Shown here: piece by piece, positions 5,473 through 7,204 of the stretch
How positions within the stretch are numbered: the first letter of the stretch is position 1
Layout of the letters: each line of letters opens with the position of its first letter
Source: Rickettsiales bacterium UBA1997
GTDB lineage: Bacteria > Pseudomonadota > Alphaproteobacteria > Rickettsiales > UBA1997
Direction: 5' to 3'
Assembly: GCA_002335845.1 (NCBI GenBank)
Contig: DDCV01000159.1
Location: 1-7,204, forward strand
DNA: 7,204 nucleotides
Notes under the pieces: model-generated
What the model was told of the DNA's origin: nothing
What the model saw: the letters and a program-made list of their open reading frames with translations, nothing else
Database searches by the model: none
Position numbers and translations under genes: made by a program

Positions 5473-6402
5473 ATGAAAATATCAGCAAAAGTTAAAAAAA
5501 TTCTTGCCAATTACGAGAGTGATAATCCAGGCACCAAAACCAATTTAGCAAATATTTTAATGCATGGTAAATTGGGTGGTAGTGGTAAAATGGTTATTTT
5601 GCCAGTAGATCAAGGTTTTGAGCATGGTCCAGATCGTAGCTTTGCAGTTAATGAAGCTGCTTATGATCCGCATTATCATTTTCAATTAGCAGTTGATGCT
5701 GGTCTCAATGCTTATGCAGCGCCTTTAGGCATGATTGAAGCTGGCGCCGATACATTCGCTGGAGCTATTCCTACAATTCTTAAAGTCAATTCCTCAAACT
5801 CTTTATTTAACGGTGGTACAGCTCCTTATCAGGCTACTACAGCTTCAGTTCAGGACGCTTTAAGACTTGGTTGTAGTGCGATTGGTTTTACAATTTATCC
5901 AGGATCTGACGCAGCTCTTGATATGTTTGAAGAGATTCGTGAAATGTCACAAGAAGCTAAATCTCATGGCTTAGCTGTTGTTATTTGGTCTTATCCAAGG
6001 GGCGGTGATATATCAAAAATTGGTGAAACTGCCGTTGATATTTGCGCCTATGCCGCTCACATAGCTGCACTTTTAGGAGCTCACATTATTAAGGTTAAGC
6101 CTCCAACTCAGGCTTTAGAAAATCTTGAGGCAGTTAAAATTTTTGAAAAAGTGCAAATACCAGTTGATACAATTGAGCAAAGAGTAGGTCATGTTATCAA
6201 GGCATCATTTGCTGGCCGCAGAATCATAGTTTTTTCTGGCGGAGGTGCAAAAGGTGAGGCTGATGTTTATAATGAGATTCGCGGTATTTACAGAGGAGGT
6301 GCTAATGGCTCGATAATTGGTCGCAATACTTTTCAGCGCCCAAGAAAAGAGGCTCTAGAGATGCTTGAAAATATTATTAAGATTTATCAGGGTAAGTATT
6401 AG
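5473..6402 (+). CDS. fbaB: Class I fructose-bisphosphate aldolase, DhnA/FbaB type
   Basis: A 309-residue TIM-barrel aldolase of the DhnA (archaeal/FbaB) family. ILPVDQGFEHGP at residues 42-53 is the N-terminal active-site strand. IIKVKPP at 205-211 carries the expected Schiff-base lysine, most likely Lys207 with Lys209 nearby. SGGGAKGE (255-262) and IIGRNTFQR (281-289) form the phosphate-binding end. It interconverts fructose 1,6-bisphosphate with dihydroxyacetone phosphate and glyceraldehyde 3-phosphate, without a metal in this class. With GlpX also encoded in this window, a gluconeogenic role is likely, although the reaction is reversible. The start at 5473 follows an AT-rich leader without a Shine-Dalgarno. 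The gene ends in a 4-nt convergent overlap with ccmG. The E. coli enzyme is longer; this length is nearer the compact members. Confidence 0.93.
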   Translation: MKISAKVKKILANYESDNPGTKTNLANILMHGKLGGSGKMVILPVDQGFEHGPDRSFAVNEAAYDPHYHFQLAVDAGLNAYAAPLGMIEAGADTFAGAIPTILKVNSSNSLFNGGTAPYQATTASVQDALRLGCSAIGFTIYPGSDAALDMFEEIREMSQEAKSHGLAVVIWSYPRGGDISKIGETAVDICAYAAHIAALLGAHIIKVKPPTQALENLEAVKIFEKVQIPVDTIEQRVGHVIKASFAGRRIIVFSGGGAKGEADVYNEIRGIYRGGANGSIIGRNTFQRPRKEALEMLENIIKIYQGKY

Positions 6403-6908
6403 TTTTTTCTAACTAATTTTTTAATCTTTTCTACCTCAAAATTGGTCAAGGGGCCGCGATGGTGAAATATTATTTTACCCTCCTGATTCAATAAGAAGCT
6501 TTCGGGGGTTCCTTGTAGATTGATTTTTTGACCTAGTTTATTGCTGCTGTCAGTTGCTACTATCTCATAGGGATTTCCCGCGCTTTTTAAAAACTCTTTG
6601 GTTTTTATATCAATATCTCGCCAAGCAATGCCATATAGTTTTAAATTTTTCTGATTTTTTAATTTCATCAACAAGCTATGCTCTACTTTGCATGAGCTGC
6701 ACCATGAGGCAAAAAAGTTGATTAAGCTATATTGTTGCTTTAGATCTTTATCGCTAAAAAATTGTTTTTGATCATTTAGTAGTGGTAGTGAAAATTGTGG
6801 AAAATGGCTTATTTGTAGTGAATTTTGTTGATTTGCGATCTTGTGGGTGCCAAAAGCAATGATATTAAGTATTGCTATAAAAATAATTAGCGGAGTAAAT
6901 TTTTTCAT
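6399..6908 (-). CDS. ccmG: CcmG/DsbE-type membrane-anchored thiol:disulfide oxidoreductase
   Basis: A 169-residue protein. The N-terminus is a signal anchor: MKK, then a hydrophobic segment (about residues 5-20). The rest is a periplasmic thioredoxin fold. The redox motif is WCSSC, with Cys70 and Cys73. GNPYE (111-115) and GTPESF (133-138, with the cis-proline at 135) match CcmG more closely than generic TlpA, as does the following HHRGPL (149-154). CcmG-type proteins reduce apocytochrome c thiols, or the CcmH relay, so that haem can be attached. No other ccm gene is in the window, so the gene stands apart from its pathway; a general TlpA-like role is the alternative. Its stop overlaps that of fbaB on the opposite strand by 4 nt, and its start lies only 24 nt from the divergent tgt. 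Confidence 0.87.
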   Translation of the reverse strand: MKKFTPLIIFIAILNIIAFGTHKIANQQNSLQISHFPQFSLPLLNDQKQFFSDKDLKQQYSLINFFASWCSSCKVEHSLLMKLKNQKNLKLYGIAWRDIDIKTKEFLKSAGNPYEIVATDSSNKLGQKINLQGTPESFLLNQEGKIIFHHRGPLTNFEVEKIKKLVRKN

Positions 6909-6932
6909 TTCAAGAATAAAATTATATATTAA

Positions 6933-7204
<272 letters not shown>

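Noticed and set aside
6399..6402. Frameshift or misassembly at the fbaB-ccmG junction
   Set aside because: Both proteins end at family-typical positions and the 4-nt convergent overlap reads cleanly on both strands.

Overview
The window is AT-rich bacterial DNA, most likely from an alphaproteobacterium, possibly Rickettsiales-like. The evidence is a SecB chaperone, an S4 protein without the zinc-cysteine N-terminus, rpsD as a stand-alone gene, a CcmG-type thioredoxin, and GlpX plus a DhnA-type class I aldolase. That last pairing is known from Anaplasmataceae. An intact acetolactate synthase regulatory subunit argues against the most reduced intracellular members. The taxonomic placement is inference. 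No clear Shine-Dalgarno motif precedes any start.

Layout, left to right. The window opens inside an MscS-family channel gene (+), followed after 8 nt by ilvH (+). A non-coding stretch of about 330 nt (1026-1352) holds one complete 160-nt palindromic element and one decayed relative. Next come glpX and secB as a minus-strand pair joined by a TAATG overlap. A 347-nt gap follows, carrying the leader and probable promoter of rpsD (+). A second 159-nt palindromic element sits between rpsD and the convergent rsmA, and runs into the rsmA 3' end. rsmG and rsmA form a minus-strand pair with an ATGA overlap. fbaB (+) follows and overlaps the convergent ccmG (-) by 4 nt. The start of tgt (+) runs off the right edge.

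The genes are mostly housekeeping. rpsD, rsmA, rsmG and tgt serve ribosome assembly, 16S rRNA methylation and tRNA modification. glpX and fbaB catalyse consecutive steps in gluconeogenesis. ilvH regulates branched-chain amino acid synthesis. secB and ccmG act in protein export and cytochrome c maturation.

The most unusual content is the palindromic repeat family. The two full copies (1026-1185 and 3718-3876) share three identical blocks of 22, 25 and 23 nt. These are separated by arms whose sequence differs but whose base pairing is kept: six positions show paired double substitutions, three in the inner stem and three in the outer stem. Both copies follow directly on a TAA stop codon, are flanked by TAA on both sides, and lie between convergent genes. 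The second copy encodes the last residues and stop codon of RsmA. This resembles the Rickettsia palindromic elements in size and behaviour, but I cannot match it to a named family.
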